In this document: one piece after another, positions 1 through 8,671 of the stretch
Layout: every line of letters starts with the position of its first letter
Position numbering within the stretch: position 1 is the stretch's first letter
Assembly: GCA_044223665.1 (NCBI GenBank)
Contig: JBGALT010000025.1
Location: 1 to 64,000, forward strand
Direction of reading: 5' to 3'
DNA: 64,000 bases
From: JBBSAT01 sp044223665
GTDB lineage: Bacteria; Myxococcota_A; Polyangia; Polyangiales; Sandaracinaceae
Program-made: the position numbers and the translations under genes
The notes under the pieces: model-generated
The model's database searches: none
Told to the model about the DNA's origin: nothing
Seen by the model: the letters and a program-made list of their open reading frames with translations, nothing else

Positions 1-87
1 GATGCGCTCGAGCGTCTCGCGCGGAACGGGATCGGGGAGGAAGGCGCGGATGCTCCGCCGCGCTGCGACGGCTTCGTGGACGTGCAT
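1..87 (-). CDS. Nitroreductase family protein, N-terminus only (cut by window edge)
   Basis: Only the first 29 codons are visible; the gene runs off the left edge on the minus strand. The translated start carries AARRSIRAF followed by a Pro-rich P-x-P-V-P and E-T-L-x-x-I. This is the usual N-terminus of FMN-dependent nitroreductase-fold enzymes, whose Arg-Ser-x-Arg contacts the FMN phosphate. The ATG at 87 is chosen because it places this motif at residues 8-16, as in the family. The PP2C gene lies upstream on the same strand, 68 nt away. The substrate cannot be inferred from this fragment. Confidence 0.7.
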   Translation of the reverse strand, partial: MHVHEAVAARRSIRAFLPDPVPRETLERI

Positions 88-155
88 GGCGCTGTCATGG
101 CCCGCCGCCGCGGGATCGCAACCGCCCTGCCGGCGCGCCCAACGCTCGTCGCGCG

Positions 156-923
156 CTACTCGGCGATCGCGATGGCGACGACGGTGACGTTGTCCTCGCC
201 GCCGTTGGCGTTCGCCCGCGCGACGAGATCCTTGGCCGCCTCGTCCGGGCTGCCCGGATGCGAGGTGACCGCCGTGAGGATCTCGGCGTCCGTGATCATG
301 CCGCTCAGCCCGTCCGAGCAGAGCACGTAGACGTCGCCCGGAAGAGGCTGCTCGGGGACGAGATCGACCACGACCGACTCCTGCATCCCGAGCGCGCGGG
401 TGATCACGTTCTTCGGCAGCTCGTCGCGCTGCTCGGGCGTGAGGTCGGGCATCACGAGGAGGTAGTCGTTCAAGAGAGAGTGATCGCGCGTGAGCTGCGT
501 GATCTCGCCGTTGCGGACGCGATAGCAGCGGCTGTCGCCGACGTGGGCGACGTACATGCGCTTGCGCTCGCGGGCGACGAGACAGCCGACGACCGTCGTG
601 CCCATCCCCTGCACTTCGCGGTAGCGCGAGCTGGTGTCGAAGATGCGCTTGTTGGCGACGCGGATGCCGGTGATGAGCCGGTTCTCTTCGACCGTGAGGT
701 GCGGATCGAAGTGGAAGGGCCAGGTGGCGTCTTCCTTCTGGGTCGCTTGGAAGAACGACGCGATCGTGTGCGTCGCCATCTTGCTGGCGACGTCTCCCGC
801 GCGGTGCCCGCCCATCCCGTCGGCCACGATGTAGAGGTCGAACTCGGGGAGGATGGCGAAGCTGTCTTCGTTGTGCTCGCGCTGTTGCCCGACGTCGGAG
901 ACACCTGCGGCGAGGATCTGCAT
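156..923 (-). CDS. PP2C-family protein serine/threonine phosphatase
   Basis: A 255-residue cytosolic PP2C (PPM) phosphatase, expected to remove phosphate from Ser/Thr using two metal ions. Family motifs appear in order: R-x-x-N-E-D at residues 15-20, D-G-M-G-G-H at 35-40, G-D-S-R near 127, S-D-G-L near 198, and G-G-E-D-N near 242. The Asp residues of the second and last motifs are the metal ligands. An upstream in-frame Met at 953 would add ten basic residues; the ATG at 923 fits the family start MQ-I-x-x-G-x-S-D-x-G. Such stand-alone phosphatases usually counter Hanks-type kinases, but none is encoded here. Confidence 0.92.
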   Translation of the reverse strand: MQILAAGVSDVGQQREHNEDSFAILPEFDLYIVADGMGGHRAGDVASKMATHTIASFFQATQKEDATWPFHFDPHLTVEENRLITGIRVANKRIFDTSSRYREVQGMGTTVVGCLVARERKRMYVAHVGDSRCYRVRNGEITQLTRDHSLLNDYLLVMPDLTPEQRDELPKNVITRALGMQESVVVDLVPEQPLPGDVYVLCSDGLSGMITDAEILTAVTSHPGSPDEAAKDLVARANANGGEDNVTVVAIAIAE

Positions 924-1052
924 CGCTGTAGGGAAAGCTCGCCGACCCCGCAATCGGTGTCAAGCCACGACGACATCCGCCCGCGCGTCCCGCGCACCGG
1001 AAACGGATGTGCAGGGGTCGCCGCGGCCCCGCGTGGTAGCGTCCGCGCCCTC

Positions 1053-2120
1053 ATGTCCGCCACGCCGACGAAGAAGGTGGTGCTGATCCCGGGGGACGGC
1101 ATCGGAAAAGAAGTGATGGCCATCGGCCGGGAGCTGCTCGAGACGCTCCGCGACGTGCGCCGCCTGCCGATCGAGATCGTCGAGCTCGATCTGGGCGCCG
1201 ATCGCTTCCTCCGTGATCGCACGACGTTCCCCGAGGCGGACCAGGCGATGATCCGGGACACCGCGTCGGCGGTCCTGCTCGGTGCGCTGGGTGACCCGCG
1301 CGTGCCCGACCTCGGCTACGCGCGCGACATCCTCTTCGGCCTCCGGTTCGGGCTGGACCTCTTCTCGAACATCCGGCCGATCGCGTGCTTGGCCGACCGC
1401 CTGCTGCCCCTCAAGGACAAGAAGGCGGCGGACTGCGACATGGTGGTGTTCCGAGAGAACACCGAGGGCGTCTACGTGGGCGTCGGCGGTAACTTCAAGA
1501 AGGGCACGCCGGACGAGATCGCGATCAACGAGGACGTCAACAGCCGCAAGGGCGTCGAGCGCGTCATCCGCGCGGCCTTCGCCTACGCGACGGCCCACGG
1601 CCGCAAGCGCGTGCACATGAGCGACAAGGCCAACGCGATGCCCGCGGCGGGCGGCCTCTGGCAGCGGACGTTCAAGGAAGTCGCCGCCGAGTTCCCGGCG
1701 ATCGAGGCCAAGCACATCTACGTCGACGCGCTCTGTCTTCAGATGGTGCGCACGCCCGAGGCGTTCGACGTGATCGTCACCAACAACCTCTTCGGCGACA
1801 TCATCACCGATCTCGGCGCGGCGCTGCAGGGTGGGCTCGGCATGGCCGCGAGCGCGAACGTTCACGCGCCGGGGCGCGTGGCGATGTTCGAGCCCGTGCA
1901 CGGCTCGGCGCCCGACATCGCGGGCAAGGATCTCGCGAACCCGCTCGCGACGGTGCTCACGGTCGGCATGATGAGCACCCACCTCGGCTTCGCCGGCGTC
2001 GAGCCGATCCTCGTGGATCTCGTGCGGCGCGCCGTCGACGAGAAGCGCTGCACGAGGGACGTCGGTGGCGAGCTCGGCACGCGCGCCGTCGGCGACTGGA
2101 TCGTCGGCCAGGCGACCTGA
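1053..2120 (+). CDS. Isocitrate/isopropylmalate dehydrogenase family protein
   Basis: A 355-residue beta-decarboxylating dehydrogenase that oxidises a 2-hydroxy acid with NAD(P). The sequence begins with the nucleotide/substrate loop IPGDGIGKEV and has FRENTEGVYVG near residue 130, the SDKANAM catalytic Lys region near 190, the metal-binding NNLFGDIITD near 250, and the cofactor loop HGSAPDIAGK near 285. Length fits NAD-type isocitrate dehydrogenases and LeuB. The signature does not separate isocitrate from isopropylmalate as substrate, so I give no symbol. The ATG at 1053 is chosen because the fold begins five residues later; a TAGCGT hexamer lies 10 nt upstream. It is divergent from the PP2C gene. 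Confidence 0.85.
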   Translation: MSATPTKKVVLIPGDGIGKEVMAIGRELLETLRDVRRLPIEIVELDLGADRFLRDRTTFPEADQAMIRDTASAVLLGALGDPRVPDLGYARDILFGLRFGLDLFSNIRPIACLADRLLPLKDKKAADCDMVVFRENTEGVYVGVGGNFKKGTPDEIAINEDVNSRKGVERVIRAAFAYATAHGRKRVHMSDKANAMPAAGGLWQRTFKEVAAEFPAIEAKHIYVDALCLQMVRTPEAFDVIVTNNLFGDIITDLGAALQGGLGMAASANVHAPGRVAMFEPVHGSAPDIAGKDLANPLATVLTVGMMSTHLGFAGVEPILVDLVRRAVDEKRCTRDVGGELGTRAVGDWIVGQAT

Positions 2121-2135
2121 CCGACGCCCCCCTCG

Positions 2136-3081
2136 TCAGGAGAGGACCTCGTCCACCGGCTTGATCGGCGCGGGAAGCGGCGACTCGCCGAGGCGCTGCC
2201 GCAGGTTGATCTCGATCATCTTCGAGATCGACGTGAGCGGAAGGTCGTTCGGGTCGTACCCGAAGGGCTGCTCGATCTCGTCGCCGACGATGTCGAGCCC
2301 GAAGAACGCGTAGCTCAGCACGAGCGCGGCCACCGGCGTCAGGAAGCCGACCTCGTTCACCAGGCCGAAGGGCAGCGTGTAGCAGTACACCGCGACGATC
2401 CGGTGGATGAGCGTGGTGTAGGAGAACGGGATCGGCGTCGACTTGATGCGCTCGCAGGCGCCGTGGATGTCGGTGAGCGCGACCAGCGTCTGCTCGAGCG
2501 TCGGCAGGTGCATGGGGTGCACGTAGCCCTTGTCGAAGGCGCCCTTGATCTTCAGCGCCATGCCGAAGGTGACCGCCGAGGGCTTGTTCGTCTCCTTCTT
2601 CAGCGCCTCGAAGTCTTCGGCGGATAGAGCGACTTCACCTCTTCGCCGAGCTCCTCGTCGCGGAGGGCGTGCCGCATCGTGTGCACGAACGCGATCGCGC
2701 GATGGACCAGATCCCGCTCGAGCGCGCTGCACCTCGAGGACGACCTCGGGCGGAGCATCCTTCGGCGCCGCGATCAGGGTCACGGCCTGGCGCGCGAAGG
2801 TGCGCGACGTGTTCACGAGCGCGCCCAGAGCTTGCGTCCCTCCCACCAGCGCTCGTAGGCGGCGTTGTTCGGAAGCCGAGGAAGATCGAGAGCGCGACGC
2901 CGATCAGCGTGAAGGGGACGATGCGCACGTCGAACATCTGCTCGGCGTCCGACTTCTCGAGCGCCGTCACGACGATCGAGAGCACGAGGACGCCGAGGAT
3001 GCGGTTCTTCGTTCGCGGAAGCTCGCTGCCCCGGTAGCGGAGGACGGTGCGCACCCAGCCGGTGCGCTCGGGAACCATCAT
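2136..3081 (-). pseudogene. Bestrophin-like (UPF0187/YneE) membrane channel, frameshifted
   Basis: Read on the minus strand, the first part (3081 to about 2873) is an intact N-terminus: TGWVRTVLRYRGS, then two hydrophobic segments ending I-F-L-G-F-R. The next conserved block, NNAAYERWWEGRKLW, lies in another frame, and GALVNTSRTFARQ lies in the third. RDLVHRAIAF...TMRHALRDEELGEE needs yet another shift, and the C-terminal half from AEDFEALKKETNKPS to the stop at 2136 is intact again. At least four frame changes fall within about 250 bp. Together the pieces are a full-length bestrophin-family chloride-channel-like protein. Either the gene is decaying or the sequence has local indel errors. The start at 3081 has a GGAG 10 nt upstream. 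Confidence 0.85.
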
Positions 3082-3164
3082 GGTCGGCGATCTCCTGGTC
3101 GCGGCGCCCGCCCCGGGCGCGTGCTGGCGCGATGGTGCCCGGATTCCGAGCGCCCGCGCTCGCG

Positions 3165-3468
3165 CCGGCGCCGGGGTGTGATCGGCGGCGGTGCTCAGCG
3201 GCGATGGGCGCCGCGATCCGGCCTCGATGCCGCGCCCGAGCAAGCTCGGGCGCTCGCCACCTCACCCTGCGGTCGGTGCTCACGGCCCCGAGGCCGTGCT
3301 GCGCTCCGTCCTCGGGAAGGCGAGGCCTATAGCCAATTGGCTATAGGCCCCGCCGCCAGGCGACGCCTGAAGGCCGGTCTCGCGACGCGACATGCATGAG
3401 GCCTCGACCGTCTGTGCAGCAGTCTCGTCACAAGACTTCACCCCCTCCGTGGATCACACCCGCGCCGG
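3165..3468 (+). repeat. MITE-like structured repeat, copy 1
   Basis: This roughly 290-bp non-coding block matches 16826-17131 in inverted orientation at about four positions in five, aligned by eye. It begins GGGTGTGATC (3174-3183) and ends GATCACACCC (3452-3461), which are inverted terminal repeats. Inside are a 10-bp perfect hairpin (3232-3241 with 3244-3253, AA loop), the hairpin CACGGCC/GGCCGTG near 3280-3297, a 26-bp perfect palindrome around CCAATTGG (about 3324-3349), and CAGGCG-A-CGCCTG near 3357-3369. A near-direct repeat (G/C)GCGCCGG flanks it. It carries no credible ORF. The rest of this gap (3469-3740) holds only the promoter candidate described separately. Confidence 0.8.
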
Positions 3469-3646
3469 GGCAGCGGGACACACCGGCGACGCGCGCGAAT
3501 CCACCGGAAAAACAGGCGTGTGGCAGTGAGCCACGATGGCCTCGCGCGCGGGCGAAGTGCCCCTGACGGGTCGTTTCGCCCCCGAAGCTCTCCCGCCCGG
3601 GCCCCGAGAACCTCGTGAACCGAGGGCGCCGTGGCACGCAGGCGCC

Positions 3647-3662
3647 TGGCACACGGTCTGCT
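3647..3662 (+). promoter_or_regulatory. Candidate sigma-54 promoter of the RND operon
   Basis: TGGCAC-ACGGT-CTGCT matches the sigma-54 (RpoN) consensus TGGCAC-N5-TTGC: all six bases of the -24 element, the exact 10-nt GG-to-GC spacing, and three of four bases at -12. Transcription would begin near 3673, about 68 nt before the permease ATG. Sigma-54 genes need an enhancer-binding ATPase; none is encoded nearby. Confidence 0.5.
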
Positions 3663-3740
3663 GAAAGCGCGTCGCACGCACGGCAGCCCTCGCTCGCGTG
3701 CCCGCGTCGGTCCGCCGGCGCGGGGTTTCCGCAGACCTCC

Positions 3741-6700
3741 ATGCTCCAGAAGTTCATCCACCGCCCCGTCCTCGCGATCGTCATCTCGATCCTGATCGTC
3801 TTCGTGGGCGTGCTCGCGATCCGCAGTCGACCGATCTCGCAGTTCCCCGCGATCGCGCCGCCCGTCGTCGCCGTCACGCTCTCGTTCCCCGGCGCGAGCG
3901 CGCACGTGCTGGTCGAGTCGGCGCTGATCCCGATGGAGCGCTCGATCAACGGCGTGCAGGGCATGCGCTACATGACCTCCGACGCGACCAGCGCGGGCGA
4001 GGCGACCATCCAGGTGGTCTTCGAGCCCGGGACGGATCCGAACATCGCGGTCGTCAACGTGAAGAACCGCGTGGATCAGGTGATGAGCCTGCTTCCCGAG
4101 CTGGTCCGCCTCGAGGGCGTCGTCGTCATGCCGGTGCAGCCGAGCATGCTGATGTACGTCAACCTCTACAGCACCGATCCGAACACCGACGAGACGTTCC
4201 TCTACAACTTCGCGAACGTGCATCTCGTCGCCGAGCTGCAGCGCATCCCGGGCCTCGGCCGCGTCACGATCCTCGGCAACCGCCAGTACGCGATGCGCAT
4301 CTGGCTCCGGCCCGATCGCATGCGGGCCTACAACGTCTCGATCGACGAGGTGATGGAGGCGATCGGCGAGCAGAGCATCATCGGCCGCCCCGGCCGCACG
4401 GGGCAGGCCTCGGGCCGCACGGCGCAGTCGATCGAGTACGTGCTCACGTACCAGAGCCGGTACAGCGAGCCCGAGCAGTACGCGAACATCATCATCCGGG
4501 CCACGCCGGACGGGGAGACGCTGCACCTGCACGACATCGCGGACGTGGAGCTCGGCAGCGAGTTCCAGAGCATCTACTCGAACCTCGACGATCACCCGTC
4601 GGCCGCGATCGTCCTCAAGCAGAACTACGGCAGCAACGCCGCCGAGGTGATCGACCAGGTCAAGGAGCGGCTCGAGGAGCTCTCGCGCACCTTCCCGGCC
4701 GGCATGCACTACTCGATCAACTACGACGTGTCGGCGTTCCTCGACGCGTCGATCGAGCAGGTCATGCACACGCTCGGCGAGGCGTTCGTCCTCGTGGCGC
4801 TCGTCGTCTTCCTCTTCCTCGGCGACTGGCGCTCGACGCTGATCCCGACGCTCGCCGTTCCCGTCTCGCTGATCGGCGCCTTCGTCTTCATGCAGGCGTT
4901 CGATCTCACCATCAACCTCATCACGCTCTTCGCGCTCGTGCTCGCGATCGGCGTCGTCGTCGACGACGCCATCGTGGTGGTCGAGGCCGTGCACGCGAAG
5001 ATGGCCGAGAAGCACGTCGGTCCCTACAAGGCCGTCACGATGGTGATGGGCGAGATCAGCGGCGCGATCATCGCGATCACGCTGCTCATGGCCGCCGTCT
5101 TCGTGCCGGTCGCGTTCATGACGGGCCCGGTCGGCGTCTTCTATCGGCAGTTCTCGATCACGATGGCCTCGTCGATCGTGCTCTCCGGCATCGTCGCGCT
5201 GACGCTCACGCCGGTGCTCTGCGCGATGATCCTGAAGCCGCACGCCCATGGGACGCCCAAGCGGCGCTCGCCGGTGGGCATCTTCATCGACTGGTTCAAC
5301 CGCCGCTTCGACGGCGTGACGAACCGCTACGTGCGGCTCCTCGGGCACATCGTCACCCGCCGCTCCGTGACGTTCGCCATCCTCGCGCTCTTCGGGCTCG
5401 GAATCTTCGGGGTGAACCGGTCACTGCCCTCGGGCTTCATCCCCAACGAGGACCAGGGGCAGATCTACGCGATCATCCAGACGCCGCCGGGCACGACGCT
5501 CGAGCGCACGAACGCCGTCGTCCGCGAGCTGCAGACCATCGCGCGGAGCGTCGAGGGCGTCGAGTCGGTGTCGTCGCTCGCCGGCTACGAGATCCTGACC
5601 GAAGGCCGCGGCAGCAACGCCGGCACGTGTCTCATCAACCTGCGGCCGTGGTCCGAGCGCACGCACTCGGTGCACGAGATCGTCGAGGAGCTCGAGGTGC
5701 AGACGCACGACATCGGCGCGGTCGTCGAGTTCTTCGAGCCGCCTTCGGTGCCGGGCTACGGCGCCGCCGACGGGTTCGCGCTGCGCTTGCTCGACATGGG
5801 GGAGGAGACCGACTACCAGGAATTCGATCGCGTGAACCGCGACTTCATGGACGCGCTCCGGCAGCGCCCGGAGCTGACCGGCCTCTTCACCTTCTTCGCG
5901 GCGAACTATCCCCAGTACGAGCTCGTCATCGACAACGAGATGGCGATGCAGAAGGGCGTGACGATCTCGCGCGCGCTCGAGAACCTCGACATCCTCGTCG
6001 GGAGCACCTACGAGCAGGGCTTCATCCGCTTCGGCCGCTTCTTCAAGGTGTACGTGCAGTCGCTGCCCGAGTTCCGGCGGCAGCCCTCCGACATCCTCGA
6101 CCTCTACGTCGAGAACGACCGCGGCGAGATGGTCCCGTATCGCGAGTTCATGACGCTGCGCGAGACGCAGGGCCCCAACGAGATCACCCGCTACAACCTC
6201 TACAACTCGTCGGCCATCCGCGGTCGCCCGGCCCCGGGGTACACGAGCGCCGACGCCATCGCGGCCATCCGCGAGGTGGCCGAGGCGACCTTGCCGAGCG
6301 GGTACGACATCGCCTGGGAGGGCCTCTCGTACGACGAGTCGCGGCGCGGCAACGAGGCGATCGTGATCTTCCTGGTCGTGCTCGCGTTCGTCTACCTGGT
6401 CCTCGCCGCGCAGTACGAGAGCTTCATCCTCCCGTTCGCCGTCATCCTCTCGCTGCCGATGGGCATCTTCGGCGCGTTCCTCCTGCTGCGCGCGCTCGGG
6501 CTCGCGAACGACATCTACGCGCAGGTCGGGCTCGTCATGCTCGTGGGCCTGCTCGGCAAGAACGCCGTGCTGATCGTCGAGTACGCCGTCCAGCGCCGGA
6601 ACGCCGGTCTCGAGCTGAGGGACGCGGCGATCGAAGCGGCGCGGGCCCGCTTCCGGCCCATCCTGATGACCTCGTTCGCGTTCATCGCGGGCCTCGTGCC

Positions 6701-7154
6701 CCTCGTGCGCGCCACCGGGCCCGGCGCGGTGGGCAACCACACCATCGGCGCGTCGGCGCTCGGAGGGATGCTCTTCGGGACGGTCTTCGGGGTGCTCGTG
6801 ATTCCGGGGCTCTACTACTTCTTCGGGAAGCTCGCCGACGGCCGCAAGCTCATCCGAGACGAGGAGCTCGAGCCACTCACCGAGCAAGGGCCCCTGCCCG
6901 ATGTCGAAGACAATCCGCCCGAGCCCGAGAGCCTCCGACCGATCGCGGAGCCCGAGCCCTCGCCCTCGACGCCTCCGCCCCCGCCGACGCACACGCCCGT
7001 TCCCGAGCCATCGCCCTCGACGCCTCCTCCGGCGCCGACCGTGCCGGCACCGACGGTGGCGACCTCGGCCCCGGCACCTGTGGCGGCACCGGCGCCGGTC
7101 CAGCCGGCGGACGAGAAGGGCGCCGAGGACGGCGACGCGGAGAAGAAGCCATGA
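3741..7154 (+). CDS. RND efflux permease, AcrB/HAE1 family
   Basis: A 1137-residue inner-membrane proton-driven drug/solute exporter. It starts MLQKFIHRPVLAIV, the standard first helix of HAE1 permeases. It has the TM4 proton-relay pair in GVVVDDAIVVVE (near residue 410), a duplicated second half, and the conserved Lys in LLGKNAVLIVEYAV (near 945). The porter-domain segment ...PGAS.....ESALIPMERSINGVQGM is typical. The last roughly 100 residues form a Pro/Ala/Thr/Glu-rich tail that ordinary AcrB lacks, probably disordered and cytoplasmic. It is the first gene of a three-gene operon; its TGA overlaps the next ATG by 4 nt. Confidence 0.95.
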   Translation: MLQKFIHRPVLAIVISILIVFVGVLAIRSRPISQFPAIAPPVVAVTLSFPGASAHVLVESALIPMERSINGVQGMRYMTSDATSAGEATIQVVFEPGTDPNIAVVNVKNRVDQVMSLLPELVRLEGVVVMPVQPSMLMYVNLYSTDPNTDETFLYNFANVHLVAELQRIPGLGRVTILGNRQYAMRIWLRPDRMRAYNVSIDEVMEAIGEQSIIGRPGRTGQASGRTAQSIEYVLTYQSRYSEPEQYANIIIRATPDGETLHLHDIADVELGSEFQSIYSNLDDHPSAAIVLKQNYGSNAAEVIDQVKERLEELSRTFPAGMHYSINYDVSAFLDASIEQVMHTLGEAFVLVALVVFLFLGDWRSTLIPTLAVPVSLIGAFVFMQAFDLTINLITLFALVLAIGVVVDDAIVVVEAVHAKMAEKHVGPYKAVTMVMGEISGAIIAITLLMAAVFVPVAFMTGPVGVFYRQFSITMASSIVLSGIVALTLTPVLCAMILKPHAHGTPKRRSPVGIFIDWFNRRFDGVTNRYVRLLGHIVTRRSVTFAILALFGLGIFGVNRSLPSGFIPNEDQGQIYAIIQTPPGTTLERTNAVVRELQTIARSVEGVESVSSLAGYEILTEGRGSNAGTCLINLRPWSERTHSVHEIVEELEVQTHDIGAVVEFFEPPSVPGYGAADGFALRLLDMGEETDYQEFDRVNRDFMDALRQRPELTGLFTFFAANYPQYELVIDNEMAMQKGVTISRALENLDILVGSTYEQGFIRFGRFFKVYVQSLPEFRRQPSDILDLYVENDRGEMVPYREFMTLRETQGPNEITRYNLYNSSAIRGRPAPGYTSADAIAAIREVAEATLPSGYDIAWEGLSYDESRRGNEAIVIFLVVLAFVYLVLAAQYESFILPFAVILSLPMGIFGAFLLLRALGLANDIYAQVGLVMLVGLLGKNAVLIVEYAVQRRNAGLELRDAAIEAARARFRPILMTSFAFIAGLVPLVRATGPGAVGNHTIGASALGGMLFGTVFGVLVIPGLYYFFGKLADGRKLIRDEELEPLTEQGPLPDVEDNPPEPESLRPIAEPEPSPSTPPPPPTHTPVPEPSPSTPPPAPTVPAPTVATSAPAPVAAPAPVQPADEKGAEDGDAEKKP

Positions 7155-8671
7155 GCCGGGCGCTCGCTGCGCTCGTCCTCGGGCTGGGCACCGTCCTGCT
7201 GCTGCCGGGCTGCATCCCCGATCCGCCCGGCGGCGTCGCGCGCGCGGCGCACACCGACGTGCCGTCCAGTTTCGGCGGCGAGTCGCCGGCGGATGCGCGC
7301 GACGAGGGCGCGAGCGATGTCACGGCCACGACCGAGGCCGAGGACGAGTCGAGCTCGGCCGAGGTCGACTGGCACGACTTCTTCGAGGACGCGCACCTCG
7401 TCGCGCTCGTCGACACGGCGCTCGAGAACAACCAGGAGCTGAACATCGCCGTGCAGGAGATGATCGTCCGCAACAGCGAGGTCATGGCTCGCCGTGGCGA
7501 CATCTTTCCGAGCCTCTCGGCCGGGGTCGGTGCAGGCGTCGAGCGCGTGGGAAGCGTCACGAGCCAGGGCCGCAGCGACGAGGCCAACGGCGTTCCCACG
7601 GATCTGCCCGACTTCCAGATCGGCGTCTACGCATCGTGGGAGGTCGACATCTGGGGCCGCCTCCGCGACACCGCCGACGCGGCGATGTACCGCTACCTCG
7701 CGAGCGCCGAGGGGCGAAACTTCATGATCACGCGCCTCGTCGCCGAGATCGCGACCGAGTACTACGAGCTGCTCGCGCTCGATCGCCGTCTTCGGATCCT
7801 CGACGACACCATCGCGCTCCAGGAGTCGGCGCTCGAGATGATCGGCGTCCAGCAGCAGGCCGCGCGCGTCACGATGTTGGCCGTGCGCCGCTTCGAGGCG
7901 CAGCTGCTCGGCTTCCAGGGGCGTCGCTTCGAGATCCAGCAGGACCTCGTGGCCCGCGAGAACCAGATCAACTTCCTCCTCGGGCGCTTCCCGCAGCACG
8001 TGGACCGGACCACCGACGACTTCCTCGCGATCCCGCCGCCGGCGATCCGCGCCGGGGTGCCGACCCGCCTGCTCGAGAACCGCCCCGACGTGCGACAGGC
8101 GGAGCACGAGCTGACCGCGTCGCAGCTCAGCGTCTCGGCGGCTCGCTCCGCGTTCTATCCGGCGCTCCGGCTCGACGCCGGCGTGGGCCTTCGCTCCTAC
8201 GACATCACGCAGCTCGTCACCACGCCAGCGTCCATCGTGTACAACCTGCTCGGCGGCTTGACCGCCCCGCTCTTGAACCGCAGCGGCATCACCGCCGACT
8301 ACTACGCGGCGAACGCGCAGCAGATGGAGGCGGTGCTCGGCTACGAGCGGACGATCCTCCAGGCGTTCGTCGACGTCAGCACGGGCCTGGCGCGCGTGCG
8401 CAACCTCGCGAGCGCGTACCAGACGCGCTCGGAGCAGGTGGCGCGCCTGGCGGAGGCCGTCGACCTCTCGACGCTGCTCTTCAACGCGGCGCGCGCCGAG
8501 TACCTCGAGGTGCTCACCACGCGCAGCGACTACCTCGAGGCCCAGATGGACCTCGTGGACACCAAGCAGCACCAGCTCCAGGCCACCGTGACGCTCTACC
8601 AGGCGCTCGGCGGTGGATGGCGCGTGCACGACCAACCTGCCGATCCCGAGCCGATGGGGGCCCAGCCATGA
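7151..8671 (+). CDS. Outer-membrane efflux lipoprotein, OprM/NodT (TolC-like) family
   Basis: A 506-residue outer-membrane channel partner of the upstream RND pump. A signal peptide ends in the lipobox L-L-P-G-C at residue 18. About 55 acidic, low-complexity residues follow before the OEP fold. Family landmarks are the W-x-x-F-F-x-D-x-x-L start of the first repeat, WEVDIWGRLRD (near residue 170), and RPDVRQAEHELTAS (near 315), which begins the second repeat. The start ATG overlaps the permease stop as ATGA, and the stop overlaps the adaptor start the same way, so the three proteins are probably translated in a coupled manner. The gene order permease-OMF-adaptor is unusual; most RND operons begin with the adaptor. 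Confidence 0.93.
   Translation: MSRALAALVLGLGTVLLLPGCIPDPPGGVARAAHTDVPSSFGGESPADARDEGASDVTATTEAEDESSSAEVDWHDFFEDAHLVALVDTALENNQELNIAVQEMIVRNSEVMARRGDIFPSLSAGVGAGVERVGSVTSQGRSDEANGVPTDLPDFQIGVYASWEVDIWGRLRDTADAAMYRYLASAEGRNFMITRLVAEIATEYYELLALDRRLRILDDTIALQESALEMIGVQQQAARVTMLAVRRFEAQLLGFQGRRFEIQQDLVARENQINFLLGRFPQHVDRTTDDFLAIPPPAIRAGVPTRLLENRPDVRQAEHELTASQLSVSAARSAFYPALRLDAGVGLRSYDITQLVTTPASIVYNLLGGLTAPLLNRSGITADYYAANAQQMEAVLGYERTILQAFVDVSTGLARVRNLASAYQTRSEQVARLAEAVDLSTLLFNAARAEYLEVLTTRSDYLEAQMDLVDTKQHQLQATVTLYQALGGGWRVHDQPADPEPMGAQP

Noticed and set aside
3438..5348. A 636-codon open frame antisense to the RND permease
   Set aside because: It is a shadow of the permease codons in GC-rich DNA: Asp/Arg/His-rich, no domain, no ribosome site. 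Several similar antisense frames (for example within 14438-16969 and 23089-24876) were dropped for the same reason.
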